A stretch of DNA of 64,000 nucleotides from Porphyrobacter sp. ULC335 (lineage in GTDB: Bacteria > Pseudomonadota > Alphaproteobacteria > Sphingomonadales > Sphingomonadaceae). The stretch's first letter is position 1. Every line of letters begins with the position of its first letter. Both the position numbers and the translations under genes were made by a program. Location of the stretch: contig NZ_CP078091.1 in NCBI RefSeq assembly GCF_025917005.1, forward strand, positions 2,418,001 through 2,482,000, in the 5' to 3' direction. Positions 35,991 to 46,563 of this stretch are shown in pieces. The notes under the pieces were generated by a model. That model ran no database searches. It was given only the letters and a program-made list of their open reading frames with translations, and was not told the origin of the DNA.

Positions 35991-36614
35991 ATGACAGACT
36001 TCCTCCTCGAACTGCTCGACAAAGGCGGCTACATCGGCATCTTCTTCCTGATGATGGCCGAAAACGTGTTCCCGCCGATCCCCTCCGAGGTGATCATGGG
36101 CGGCGCGGGCCTGCTGGTCGCCAAGGGGCAGATGACCTTCGGCGCGGTGTGGGTCGTCGCCACTGCCGGAACGGTCGCCGGCAATCTGTTCTGGTACTGG
36201 ATCGGGGTGCGTTGGAGCGAGGAACAACTCAAGGCGATCATCGACCGCTGGGGCCGCTGGCTGACCTTCGAATGGGACGAATTCACCAAGGCGCGCAACA
36301 TCTTCCGCAAGTATGGTGACTGGATCGTCTTCCTGCTGCGCTTTTCGCCGATCCTGCGCACCATCGTCTCACTGCCTGCGGGGCTGGCGGGGATGAAGCT
36401 GTGGCGCTTTGTGCTGTTCACGGCGCTCGGTTCGGCGATCTGGAACGGCATCCTGATCTTCGGAGGCCAGGCGCTTGAGCCGCTCGTGGACCGGTTCGAG
36501 AAGCTGGCGGGCTACGGCGTGGTCGCCTTCGTCCTCGCCGGAGTGGCGTTCTATATCTACCGCGTGGTGACGTGGAAGCCGGTCAAGGCGCACGAGGCAG
36601 AGGATCAGGCCTGA
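35991..36614 (+). CDS. DedA family inner-membrane protein
   Basis: The 207-residue protein has the DedA/SNARE-associated pattern: FFLMMAENVFPPIPSEVIMGGAGLL, WYWIGVRW and the FRKYGDWIVFLLRFSPILRTIVSLPAGLAGM block with its conserved Arg and Pro residues. DedA proteins are half-transporters involved in lipid or undecaprenyl-phosphate flipping and proton balance. It ends immediately before the xerC stop on the opposite strand. Confidence 0.93.
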   Translation: MTDFLLELLDKGGYIGIFFLMMAENVFPPIPSEVIMGGAGLLVAKGQMTFGAVWVVATAGTVAGNLFWYWIGVRWSEEQLKAIIDRWGRWLTFEWDEFTKARNIFRKYGDWIVFLLRFSPILRTIVSLPAGLAGMKLWRFVLFTALGSAIWNGILIFGGQALEPLVDRFEKLAGYGVVAFVLAGVAFYIYRVVTWKPVKAHEAEDQA

Positions 36615-37508
36615 CTATCCTCTGGGATGGGCTTTCCGATAATTCTCCAGCAGGCTCGCCGCATCGACGCGGGTGTAGATCTGGGTCGATCCCAGTGATG
36701 CGTGCCCGAGCAATTCCTGCAAGCTCCTGAGATCCGCTCCCGCGCTCAGCAGATGCGTCGCGAAGGAATGCCGCAGAGCGTGGGGCGTAGCCGTATCGGG
36801 CAGGCCGAGCGCGCGGCGCGCCTGTGCCATCGCCCGCTGCACCATGCCGGGCGATAGCGGCCCACCCTTCGCGCCGCGAAACAGCGGTTCAGCGGGGGTG
36901 AGGGGCCACGGACAGCCCCGCACATATTCCGCAATTGCCGCACGCGTGATCGGCAGCACCGGCACGACGCGCTGCTTGCCGCCCTTGCCGGTGACTTGCA
37001 GCACCTCACCCGCCGCCGCCGCGTCGCGTCCGGTCAGTGACAAAGCCTCGGCGATCCGCAGGCCTGATCCATACAGGAGCAACAGCACCGCCCGGTCGCG
37101 CGCGCCGATCCAGTCTTCTGCCGCCAGGTCATCGACATGGTCGGCGAGGTTTATCGCCTCGTCAGGTGTGACGGGGCGGGGCAGGCCCTTCTTGATACGG
37201 GGGCCGCGCAGACGGGGGGCGGCAGGATCGGGATCGCCGCTCTGCTGGCGGGCGAAGGTGATGAACGCCTTGCACGCCGAGAGTTCGCGCGCGGTACTGG
37301 CGTTGCCCAAACCTTCGGCACGGCGCGCGGCGAGGAAATTGCGCAGATGATGCGCTTCGATCCTGGCGACGGCGGGCCAATCCTCAAGCGCGTTTGCGCC
37401 CACCAATCGCGCGGCCACAGCAACATAGGCGCGCACTGTATGGGGCGAACGCCTGCGGTTATCGGCAAGATGCCTCTGCCATGTGCTCAAAAGATCGGCA
37501 GCGCTCAT
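36615..37508 (-). CDS. xerC: Tyrosine recombinase XerC
   Basis: XerC acts with XerD at dif sites to resolve chromosome dimers. The 297-residue product has the SAM-like core-binding N-terminus and all catalytic residues: Arg in GSGLRIAEALSL, Lys in KGGKQR, His-x-x-Arg in HALRHSFATHLL, His in LLGHASLGSTQIYTRV, and the nucleophile Tyr in QIY. It is coupled to hemW by a four-base stop/start overlap. XerD and a dif site were not seen in the window. A XerC call over XerD rests on size and context. Confidence 0.93.
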   Translation of the reverse strand: MSAADLLSTWQRHLADNRRRSPHTVRAYVAVAARLVGANALEDWPAVARIEAHHLRNFLAARRAEGLGNASTARELSACKAFITFARQQSGDPDPAAPRLRGPRIKKGLPRPVTPDEAINLADHVDDLAAEDWIGARDRAVLLLLYGSGLRIAEALSLTGRDAAAAGEVLQVTGKGGKQRVVPVLPITRAAIAEYVRGCPWPLTPAEPLFRGAKGGPLSPGMVQRAMAQARRALGLPDTATPHALRHSFATHLLSAGADLRSLQELLGHASLGSTQIYTRVDAASLLENYRKAHPRG

Positions 37509-38656
37509 GCCGCAACCAGCGTATCGGCCACCACCTCGCCGAGCAGCGCGTCAAGCACACCGCGCCCCGCCGGTGCCACCCCGATGCGCGTGCCGTCCTG
37601 CCACATCAGGCCAAGGCTCACGAGGCGGGCGAGAGCGGCTTCCTCGATCAGCCCCGCACGGGGAAGCGCGAAACGGGCCGATAGCGCGGCCAGATCCAGC
37701 CCTTCGGTAAGGCGCAGCCCCATCAACAGCGCCTCGGCCGCCTGATCGGACACCGTCAGCGTGCGCGCTTCGGCGATACCGTTGCCTTGCCGATCGACTG
37801 CCGAGAGGAAGTTCTCCGGCTTCTTGTGCCGCACCGTGGCGATACCGCCTCTGCGTCCATGCGCGCCGGGGCCGATCCCGGCATAATCCTGATATCGCCA
37901 ATAGACGAGGTTGTGGCGGCTTTCCTCGCCCGCGCGGGCATGATTGCTCGTTTCGTAGGCAGGCAGACCGGCAGCTAGGGATAATTCCTGAGTGATGTCG
38001 AAAAGTTGGGCAGCCTCGTCATCATCGAGCGGGACGAGCCGTCCGCGCCGCACATCGCTGGCAAAGCGCGTGCCCGGTTCGATGGTCAGCTGGTAGAGTG
38101 AAAGATGCCCGGTCCCGAACCCGAGTGCGCGGGTCAGGCGATCGTGCCACAATTCGGGCGTATGGCCGGGCAGGGCGTAAATGAGGTCAAAGCTGACCCG
38201 CCGGAAATGCGCCTGCGCGGTGTCGAGCGCGGCCAGCGCCTCATCCGCTCCGTGCAGCCGCCCGAGAAAGCGCAGTTCCGCATCATCCAACGACTGCACG
38301 CCCAGCGACACACGGTTGATCCCTGCGGCCGCCAGCGCGGCGAAATTCGCGGCTTCGACAGAGGAAGGGTTGGCCTCCAGCGTGATCTCTATGTTCGGAT
38401 CGAACCCCCACAATCGCTCCGCTTCGGCCAGCAGCGCGGCGACCAGCGCAGGCGGCATCAGCGATGGCGTGCCGCCCCCGAAGAAGATCGAAGTCAGCGC
38501 TTCCCCGCCAGCCACCTCGGCCTCGGCGCGCATGTCGGCAATCAGCGCCGCCTGCCACCCGGCGACATCCACACTGTCACGGACGTGCGAGTTGAAGTCG
38601 CAATAGGGGCATTTCTTCGCGCAGAAGGGCCAGTGGATGTAAAGCGCACGCGCCAC
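37505..38656 (-). CDS. hemW: Radical SAM haem chaperone HemW
   Basis: HemW is an oxygen-independent coproporphyrinogen oxidase relative now viewed as a haem chaperone. The 383-residue product has the radical SAM cluster FCAKKCPYCDFNSH (Cys at about 12, 16 and 19), FFGGGTPSLM, the EANP motif and the HemW-type C-terminus with the HNLVYW segment. GTG start. In other alphaproteobacteria it follows rdgB, but here a CAP-domain gene on the opposite strand lies between them. Confidence 0.95.
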   Translation of the reverse strand: MARALYIHWPFCAKKCPYCDFNSHVRDSVDVAGWQAALIADMRAEAEVAGGEALTSIFFGGGTPSLMPPALVAALLAEAERLWGFDPNIEITLEANPSSVEAANFAALAAAGINRVSLGVQSLDDAELRFLGRLHGADEALAALDTAQAHFRRVSFDLIYALPGHTPELWHDRLTRALGFGTGHLSLYQLTIEPGTRFASDVRRGRLVPLDDDEAAQLFDITQELSLAAGLPAYETSNHARAGEESRHNLVYWRYQDYAGIGPGAHGRRGGIATVRHKKPENFLSAVDRQGNGIAEARTLTVSDQAAEALLMGLRLTEGLDLAALSARFALPRAGLIEEAALARLVSLGLMWQDGTRIGVAPAGRGVLDALLGEVVADTLVAA

Positions 38657-38690
38657 GGTGGGAATTTTCAGCCTCGCTTAATCGTTACGG

Positions 38691-38696
38691 GATAAT
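38691..38696 (+). promoter_or_regulatory. Possible -10 element of the CAP gene
   Basis: GATAAT lies eight bases before the ATG at 38705, so transcription could begin at or next to the start codon. No convincing -35 is found at 17 bases. Weak call. Confidence 0.25.
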
Positions 38697-38704
38697 TCGT
38701 TCTC

Positions 38705-39265
38705 ATGCGGAGTATCTCGTTCGTGTCCACCATCATCCGGCTCGCCGCGCTGGCGCTGCTTATGACAGCCGCGCCCGCGCTGCCGCAAGCGTCTCGCTAT
38801 CCTTCACCCGAGCAGCGCGACTGGCTGGCCGCGCATAACCTTGCCCGCGATGATGTGGGCGTCGCGCCGCTGGTGTGGAGCGACCGGCTGGCGCGCGACG
38901 CGCAGGGATGGGCCGATCATCTTGCCGCGCGCAATCTCTATGACCATGCCTCACTAGACCAGCGCAAGGGGCAGGGTGAAAATCTGTGGCGCGGTCCGCG
39001 CGATCAGTGGTCGCCGTGGGAAACCGTGGGCTTCTTCGTCGAGGAGAAGCGCCATTTTCGCCCCGGCAACTTCCCCGACGTGTCGCGCACCGGGCGATGG
39101 GCCGATGTGGGACACTACACCCAGGTGATCTGGCCGCAGACCCGCGAGGTCGGCTGCGCCATCTCCCGCACGCGCGATGATGAAGTGCTGGTGTGCCGGT
39201 ACTGGCCTGCGGGAAATATCTGGGGCCAGCGCATCGACCCCGGCGAACACATCGCCCGCCGCTGA
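38705..39265 (+). CDS. Exported CAP (SCP/PR-1) domain protein
   Basis: The 186-residue protein has a signal peptide (LAALALLMTAAPALPQA) and the CAP fold: HNLARDDVGVAPLVWSDRLARDAQGWADHL, ENLWRG, GHYTQVIWPQTREVGCAI and CRYWPAGN. The GHYTQVIW and paired cysteines are family signatures. CAP proteins have been proposed as lipid or sterol binders, proteases or inhibitors; function here is unknown. It sits on the opposite strand between rdgB and hemW, which are adjacent in many relatives. Confidence 0.9.
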   Translation: MRSISFVSTIIRLAALALLMTAAPALPQASRYPSPEQRDWLAAHNLARDDVGVAPLVWSDRLARDAQGWADHLAARNLYDHASLDQRKGQGENLWRGPRDQWSPWETVGFFVEEKRHFRPGNFPDVSRTGRWADVGHYTQVIWPQTREVGCAISRTRDDEVLVCRYWPAGNIWGQRIDPGEHIARR

Positions 39266-39268
39266 CGG

Positions 39269-39895
39269 TCAGCCGAACTGTTCGGCAACTAGCTTCGCAA
39301 AGGCATCGGCGCGGTGGCTGATGGCGTGCTTTTCTTCGGGCGTGATTTCGGCAAAGGTCTGGCTGCGGCCCGTGGGCACGAACACCGGATCATAACCGAA
39401 GCCCAGTGTACCGCGCGGCGGCCAGGTGAGCGCCCCTTCGCAGCGGCCCTCATAGATCGCATATTCGCCATCCGGCCACGCCAGCGCCAGCACGCAATGG
39501 AACGCGGCGGAACGGTCAGTCTCGGGGCCTTGCTCGGCGAGCAGCCCTTCAACCTTGCCCATCGCCATGTACCAGTCACGCCCCGGTGCGCCCTCGAACC
39601 ATTGCCGCACCGCCCAGTCGGCGGTGTAGACACCCGGTCGCCCGCCGAGCGCGGCGACGGTGAGGCCGCTGTCATCCGCCAGCGCCGCCAGCCCCGAAGC
39701 CTCCGCCGCAGCCCGCGCTTTAAGCAGCGCGTTCTGGGCGAAAGTCGTGCCGGTCTCGTCCGGTTCAGGCAGGCCCAGCGATCCGGCAGAGAGGCACTTG
39801 ACCCCATAGGGATCGAGCAGCGCCGAAATCTCCTTCAGCTTGCCCGCATTATGCGTGGCAATCACCAGAGAACCGGAGCCGAGCCGGCGTGTCAT
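39269..39895 (-). CDS. rdgB: Non-canonical purine NTP pyrophosphatase (RdgB/HAM1)
   Basis: The 208-residue enzyme hydrolyses dITP, XTP and ITP to keep damaged purines out of [18 protein letters not shown], the [25 protein letters not shown] core and [31 protein letters not shown] match the family. It overlaps rph by four bases (ATGA), the usual pairing. The CAP gene converges on it three bases away. Confidence 0.96.
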   Translation of the reverse strand: MTRRLGSGSLVIATHNAGKLKEISALLDPYGVKCLSAGSLGLPEPDETGTTFAQNALLKARAAAEASGLAALADDSGLTVAALGGRPGVYTADWAVRQWFEGAPGRDWYMAMGKVEGLLAEQGPETDRSAAFHCVLALAWPDGEYAIYEGRCEGALTWPPRGTLGFGYDPVFVPTGRSQTFAEITPEEKHAISHRADAFAKLVAEQFG

Positions 39896-40605
39896 TTCAC
39901 CGCGTCCAATTGCGCGGCGAAGATCCGGTCGCAGCCGATGCGGGCAAGGCGCAGGAGGCGCAGCAGCGCTTCCTCGTCATAGGTCGCACCTTCGGCGGTC
40001 GCCTGCACTTCGGCGATCTTGCCGCCTGACAGCAGCACGAAATTGCCATCGGCCTCGGCGTTCGAATCCTCGTCGTAATCGAGGTCGAGCACCGGGTTGC
40101 CCTTGAAGATGCCGCAGGAAATGCCCGCGACCTGCGCAGTGATCGGATCGTGCTTGATATCGCCCGAGGCCATCAGTCCATTGATGGCGAGCCGCAGTGC
40201 GATCCACGCACCGGAAATCGCCGCCGTGCGCGTGCCGCCATCGGCCTGGATCACATCACAGTCGAGCGTGATCTGACGCTCGCCCAACTTCTGCAAATCT
40301 ACCACCGCGCGCAAAGAACGCCCGATAAGCCGCTGGATTTCCTGCGTACGGCCAGATTGCTTGCCCTTGGCCGCTTCACGCTGCCCCCGGGTGTGCGTGG
40401 CGCGCGGGAGCATCGAATATTCGCCCGTCACCCAGCCTTCGCCCTTGCCGCGCAGCCATGGCGGGACGCCCTTTTCGACGCTGGCGGTGCACAGCACCTT
40501 GGTGTCGCCGAAGCCGATCAGCACCGATCCCTCCGCGTGACGGGTAAAGCCGGTCTGAATCGTGATGGCGCGCATTTCATCGGGCGCGCGTCCTGAAGGG
40601 CGCAT
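39892..40605 (-). CDS. rph: Ribonuclease PH
   Basis: The 237-residue phosphorolytic exoribonuclease trims tRNA 3' ends. [11 protein letters not shown], the phosphate-binding region around [15 protein letters not shown] and [19 protein letters not shown] are family motifs, and the acidic [16 protein letters not shown] is a PH-type active-site segment. Divergent from hrcA across 110 bases. Full length. Confidence 0.96.
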   Translation of the reverse strand: MRPSGRAPDEMRAITIQTGFTRHAEGSVLIGFGDTKVLCTASVEKGVPPWLRGKGEGWVTGEYSMLPRATHTRGQREAAKGKQSGRTQEIQRLIGRSLRAVVDLQKLGERQITLDCDVIQADGGTRTAAISGAWIALRLAINGLMASGDIKHDPITAQVAGISCGIFKGNPVLDLDYDEDSNAEADGNFVLLSGGKIAEVQATAEGATYDEEALLRLLRLARIGCDRIFAAQLDAVK

Positions 40606-40715
40606 AAGGTGTTCCTTTTGTGGTCGGGCAACGCGCTAGAAGAAAGTGCAGGCGTTCGACAAGCTTGAGGCGAAGGGAAATTGAGAAAGTTGGCGATAGG
40701 GCTTAGCATTCCCCC

Positions 40716-41759
40716 ATGACCTCGCTTCCCGTTACCGAACTGACCCAGCGCGCGCGCGACATTTTTCAGCGCGTGGTCGAGGGATATATCGACAGCGGGC
40801 AGCCGGTGGGTTCCAAGACGCTGGCGGCGGATGGCACGCTGAACCTCTCTCCTGCCTCGATCCGTTCTGTGCTTGCCGATCTGGAGACCGCAGGCCTGCT
40901 CGCCGCGCCGCATACCAGCGCGGGGCGGATGCCGACTGACGCGGGACTCAGGATATTCGTCGACGGTATGATGCGCGTCTCCGAGCCCACTGCCCAGGAG
41001 CAGGCGACGATCGAGGCGCGACTGGCCGAGGCGGGGCCGGTGGAAGCTGCGCTCAAGCAGGCATCGGCGATCCTGTCCGACCTGTCGGGCGCGGCGGGGA
41101 TGGTGCTGGTTGCCCCGCGCGAACAGCGGCTTGCACAGTTCAGCATGGTCGATCTGGGGCAGGGTCGCGCGCTGGCCGTGCTGGTGGGGGAGGACGGCGG
41201 GGTCGAGAACCGCGTGCTCAATATCGGCGGCGCGATCAGCCCCGGATCGCTCGACCGGGCGAGCAATTACATAACCGCACGCCTCGCGGGCCGGACGCTG
41301 GCCGAAGCGGCGCAAGCCATGCGGACCGAGATAACCGCCGGCAAATCGCAGCTCGACGATGCCTCGCGCGATCTGGTCGAGCGCGGGCTTGCCGTGTGGA
41401 GCGAAGATGCCGCCGCCCGCCCCGTGCTGATCGTGCGCGGCGCGGCCAACCTCCTCGATGAAAGCGCCGTTGGCGATATCGAGCGGGTGCGCAGCCTGCT
41501 CGAAGATCTCGAGAACAAGCAGTCGGTTGCCGAACTGCTCGATTCGGCGCGCGAGGCCGAGGCGACCCGTATTTTCATCGGCTCCGAGAACCGCCTGTTC
41601 GCGCTTTCGGGTTCCAGCGTCATCGCCTCGCCCTACCGCGATCGCGAGGGGCGGGTGGTCGGCGTGCTGGGCGTGATCGGCCCCACGCGGTTGAATTACG
41701 CGCGCGTTGTCCCCATGGTAGATTTAACCGCCCGTTCGCTGGGCAAGCTCATCGCTTGA
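40716..41759 (+). CDS. hrcA: Heat-inducible transcription repressor HrcA
   Basis: HrcA represses heat-shock operons by binding CIRCE elements. The 347-residue product has the N-terminal winged helix (LTQRARDIFQRVVEGYIDSGQPVGSKTLA, NLSPASIRSVLADLETAGLLAAPHTSAGRMPT) and the inducer-binding-like C-terminal half ending YARVVPMVDLTARSLGKL. No full CIRCE (TTAGCACTC inverted) lies upstream: only a TTAGCA half-site at 40703. grpE follows by 17 bases. groESL is not in the window. Confidence 0.96.
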   Translation: MTSLPVTELTQRARDIFQRVVEGYIDSGQPVGSKTLAADGTLNLSPASIRSVLADLETAGLLAAPHTSAGRMPTDAGLRIFVDGMMRVSEPTAQEQATIEARLAEAGPVEAALKQASAILSDLSGAAGMVLVAPREQRLAQFSMVDLGQGRALAVLVGEDGGVENRVLNIGGAISPGSLDRASNYITARLAGRTLAEAAQAMRTEITAGKSQLDDASRDLVERGLAVWSEDAAARPVLIVRGAANLLDESAVGDIERVRSLLEDLENKQSVAELLDSAREAEATRIFIGSENRLFALSGSSVIASPYRDREGRVVGVLGVIGPTRLNYARVVPMVDLTARSLGKLIA

Positions 41760-41776
41760 ATGGAAAAAACAGAGAC

Positions 41777-42346
41777 ATGACCGAGAATGGAAAGCCGCTG
41801 GATCAGGCGGTTGAAGACGAATTGAAGGGTGTGCCCGAGCATCTTCGCGAAGGCGGGGACGAAGCCGACCAGATGGCCGAAGCGCTCGAATCGCTGCGCC
41901 GCGATCTTGAGAACGCCAAGCAGGAAGTGCTTTATGCGCAGGCCGAGACCCAGAACGTGCGTCGCCGCCTCGAGCGCGAGAAGGACGAAGCGCGCGCCTA
42001 TGCCGCGACCGGCTTTGCCCGCGATATCCTGAGTGTCGCCGACAACCTGTCACGCGCGGTGCAGGCGATTCCGGAAAGCCTGCGCGCCGATGATACGATG
42101 AAGGGTCTGGTGATCGGTCTGGAAGCCACCCAGCGCGAGCTGGAAAAAGTCTTCGCCAGCCACGGCATCACCCGGATCGCCGCCGTCGGCCTGCCGCTCG
42201 ATCCGAACCAGCATCAGGCGATGCTCGAAGTGCCGACCACGGACCATGAGCCGGGCACGGTCGTCTCGGAAATGCAGGCCGGTTGGATGATCAAGGACCG
42301 CCTGCTGCGCGCCGCGATGGTGGCGGTGGCAAAGGCGCCGGATTGA
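41777..42346 (+). CDS. grpE: Nucleotide exchange factor GrpE
   Basis: GrpE releases ADP from DnaK. The 189-residue product has the long N-terminal coiled coil (LENAKQEVLYAQAETQNVRRRLEREK) and the beta-wing C-terminus (GLPLDPNQHQAMLEVPTTDHEPGTVVSEMQAGWMIKDRLLRAAMVAVAK). ATG at 41777 chosen; a TTG overlapping the hrcA stop is less likely. The CobT-like gene begins five bases after its stop. Confidence 0.96.
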   Translation: MTENGKPLDQAVEDELKGVPEHLREGGDEADQMAEALESLRRDLENAKQEVLYAQAETQNVRRRLEREKDEARAYAATGFARDILSVADNLSRAVQAIPESLRADDTMKGLVIGLEATQRELEKVFASHGITRIAAVGLPLDPNQHQAMLEVPTTDHEPGTVVSEMQAGWMIKDRLLRAAMVAVAKAPD

Positions 42347-42350
42347 CCGA

Positions 42351-43289
42351 TTGATAGGTGAGGGGCTCCTTCTTGGCGCGCTGATCTGGTTGCTGGGTGC
42401 CGCTTTCATCCGGTCCCGAAAGCCGGACCAAAAGTCGGCACCCGATCCACCGGAGCCTTTCTACCACCCTTACACTACAGCGTTTGACCGCGTGTGCCGC
42501 GGCGGGGAGCTGCGGGGCCTACTGGCTGCGGAAGGCCGCGTTCTCGGCGCAGGGCGAGCGGTCGGCTCGCCCGACCCCGAGGAGCGGCAGCGCCAGTTCA
42601 ATGAAGCCCATGCGCGCGCGAAAGCCGAGGGGGTCGGCCTGCCCGATTGCCACGGCGCTGCCATATGCATCCTGCTCGACCAGTCTGGCTCGATGGCACC
42701 GACAATGGCGCGCGTTGCAGGAGAATTGCTGGCTGTACTGGAATGCCTTGAGGAGGCTGGCGCGGATGTAATGCTGGCGGGCTTTACCACGGTCGGATGG
42801 AAAGGCGGGCAATCGCGTGCGGCCTGGGAAGGCGAGGGAAGCCCGCCCTATCCCGGGCGGCTGTGCGATCTGCTCCACGTGATCTATTCGGACTTCGGGG
42901 AGGCCAGCACTCCTGCGCTCTTTGCCCCGCTGCTCGAGCCTGCAATCTTTTTCGAGAATGTCGATGGCGAGGCTATTCAATGGGCCGAACAGCAATTGCT
43001 GGCTCACCTTTCCGAGCGGCGCTGCCTGATCGTGGTCAGTGACGGCGCGCCAGTCGACGACAGCACGCTTGCCGTAAACGGGCCGAATTTCCTTTGGCGA
43101 CACCTTGTCGATAACGTCAGCGCCCTACGTCGGGGCAAGGCGATCTCTCTTGGCGGAGTGGGAATCGATCATGATGTGGCAAGCGTCTATCCGGCTGCAC
43201 GGCTGGTGACCTGCGAAGGCGGACTTGCCACGGCCATTGGAGAGATTGCCACGGAGTTGCTTGGCGAACATGCCCCGCCTTCCGACTGA
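42351..43289 (+). CDS. Solitary CobT-like von Willebrand A protein
   Basis: The 312-residue product begins at a TTG and has an N-terminal hydrophobic segment (LLLGALIWLLGAAFI), then a VWA domain strongly like the C-terminal domain of aerobic cobaltochelatase subunit CobT: ICILLDQSGSMAPTM (canonical DxSGS MIDAS), AGFTTVGWKGGQSRAAW, PGRLCDLLHVIY, FFENVDGEAIQWAEQQLL and VVSDGAPVDDSTLAVN. The charged N-terminal half of true CobT is absent, and no cobalamin gene is nearby. It follows grpE by five bases, so it may be co-expressed with heat-shock genes. Function unknown; cobalt insertion is unlikely. Confidence 0.85.
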   Translation: MIGEGLLLGALIWLLGAAFIRSRKPDQKSAPDPPEPFYHPYTTAFDRVCRGGELRGLLAAEGRVLGAGRAVGSPDPEERQRQFNEAHARAKAEGVGLPDCHGAAICILLDQSGSMAPTMARVAGELLAVLECLEEAGADVMLAGFTTVGWKGGQSRAAWEGEGSPPYPGRLCDLLHVIYSDFGEASTPALFAPLLEPAIFFENVDGEAIQWAEQQLLAHLSERRCLIVVSDGAPVDDSTLAVNGPNFLWRHLVDNVSALRRGKAISLGGVGIDHDVASVYPAARLVTCEGGLATAIGEIATELLGEHAPPSD

Positions 43290-43356
43290 GTCCACCAAAT
43301 GCCCCTGCGCATGGGTACGATGACGACGGTGACGAATACCGCGTGCGCTGCCCCAA

Positions 43357-43881
43357 CTAGGCAGGCTGGAACGGCAGAATGGCGGTGTAGGTTGCAAAGC
43401 TTGGCGCTCCGGCAACCTCCACCCCTTCGCGCAGCAGGAACGCGTGCCGCACAATCTCGGCCTGCTGCTCAATCCCGTATCGCTCCAGCGACCAGCCCGG
43501 TTTCAGCGCATAATCATAACGGCACCACGGGTGGCGGCGGAACACGAGGTGCCAGCGACCAAGCCGCTGTGCCTGCCACACATGCACCATCTCGTGGATG
43601 AAATGCGCCTGCGCGTCGAGGTCGGCTCCGGCGAAGTCGTCGCAGTAATGCTCGGCGTGCGGGTGGAAATGCAGGTGGCCCATCGGGGCCATGGTTACGG
43701 TGCGCGGTTGCAGGGGGAAAAACTTGCGGCGCTGGATCGTCACCTTCGCATAATCGATTGCCGCACCGAACATCGAGCGGGCGAGGGCGACCTCTCCGGT
43801 GGTGAGCGAACGTGCGCCGCCGACCGGGCAGGCAGGGGCGGGGGCCGGAACGACCTCCGCTCCGCCTGAACCGGTCAGCAC
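43357..43881 (-). CDS. vgr-related zinc metalloprotease-like protein
   Basis: The 174-residue product has HFIHEMVHVWQAQRLG, an HExxH zinc motif, near the middle and an LEQQAE-type Glu-rich helix (YGIEQQAEIVRHAF) later that could give the third ligand. This is the small sphingomonad family usually named 'vgr related protein'; it is not a T6SS VgrG. The GTG at 43881 gives the longest form; a later start near MFGAAIDYAKVTIQ is possible. It lies five bases after the PCu(A)C gene stop on the same strand. Confidence 0.75.
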   Translation of the reverse strand: MLTGSGGAEVVPAPAPACPVGGARSLTTGEVALARSMFGAAIDYAKVTIQRRKFFPLQPRTVTMAPMGHLHFHPHAEHYCDDFAGADLDAQAHFIHEMVHVWQAQRLGRWHLVFRRHPWCRYDYALKPGWSLERYGIEQQAEIVRHAFLLREGVEVAGAPSFATYTAILPFQPA

Positions 43882-43886
43882 CTTTT

Positions 43887-44381
43887 TCAGCGTTCGTCCC
43901 CGGCTGCCCGTACCGGCGCGTCAACGGTGGCGGTGGTTCCGTTGGATAGGGTCAGCGTCACCTTGGCCGTGCCACCCGCCTTCAGCGCGTCAGTCGGCTC
44001 CATCGCCATCACGTGCAGCCCGCCCGGCGCAAAACTCACCGGCGTGCCCTCTACCAGCTGGATCGGACCCGCCATCGTCATCTGCATCTTGCCCGCGCTT
44101 TCGGCATAGTCGTGAATCATGGTCATGCCCGCACCTTCGACTTCAACGTCATCGAGGGTTACGCCCGGCGCTCCGCTGTAGGACAGATCGAAATAGACCG
44201 CCGCCGGGTTCCCCGCGACAGGCGGAAGCACCAGGCGAGCATTGCTAACGGTCAGTCCGGCCGTCGCCGCAGGGCTTGCAGTCTCCTCGCCGGGCGCGTC
44301 ACCCTGCTGCGAACAGGCAGCAATGCCGGGCAGCAAAGCGACAGCGAATACCGCCAGCGCGGCGTTGCGGATCGAATTCAC
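43887..44381 (-). CDS. PCu(A)C family copper chaperone lipoprotein
   Basis: PCu(A)C proteins hold copper in the periplasm for cytochrome oxidase. The 164-residue product starts with a GTG eight bases after GGAG, then a lipoprotein signal with Cys in LPGIAACS. The domain shows MIHDYAESAGKMQMTM, the GGLHVMAM ligand pair and a final beta-strand (VTLTLSNGTTATVDAP), the family's Met/His metal site. The vgr-related gene follows at five bases; a functional link is not established. The start lies about 50 bases from the dnaK promoter on the opposite strand. Confidence 0.88.
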   Translation of the reverse strand: MNSIRNAALAVFAVALLPGIAACSQQGDAPGEETASPAATAGLTVSNARLVLPPVAGNPAAVYFDLSYSGAPGVTLDDVEVEGAGMTMIHDYAESAGKMQMTMAGPIQLVEGTPVSFAPGGLHVMAMEPTDALKAGGTAKVTLTLSNGTTATVDAPVRAAGDER

Positions 44382-44428
44382 GGTCTCGTCTCCTTGTGGA
44401 ATGGCAACAAATCTAGAGGGGGCGCTCT

Positions 44429-44456
44429 CTTGTGCCAAGCGAAAGCACACCTATAT
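44429..44456 (+). promoter_or_regulatory. RpoH-type heat-shock promoter of dnaK
   Basis: CTTG at 44429-44432, a 17-base spacer and CCTATAT at 44450-44456 match the alphaproteobacterial RpoH consensus CTTG-N17-CYTATNT. The start of transcription would fall near 44463, giving a leader of about 90 bases before the dnaK ATG. Confidence 0.65.
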
Positions 44457-44549
44457 CGCCCTCACAAACGAGCCGCCAAGTTGCTTTGCCGATAACCGGG
44501 AAGCCGAAGGCAGCGGTGTCCAACAATTGTCCTTATGGATGGGGAAACA

Positions 44550-46472
<1,923 letters not shown>

Positions 46473-46563
46473 CGCCCCGATGCAACCCGACGCCCCGTCG
46501 CTTCGTCCGGATCACGCATCCGGCGCGGCGGCGGGCGAAGGTCACGGGGAATAGGTCAGAGCC

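Noticed and set aside
40703-40708. CIRCE element upstream of hrcA
   Set aside because: Only one TTAGCA half-site is present, with no inverted partner nine bases away.
46507-46523. CCGGAT/ATCCGG hairpin between dnaK and dnaJ
   Set aside because: Short stem without a T-run; too weak for a terminator or attenuator call.
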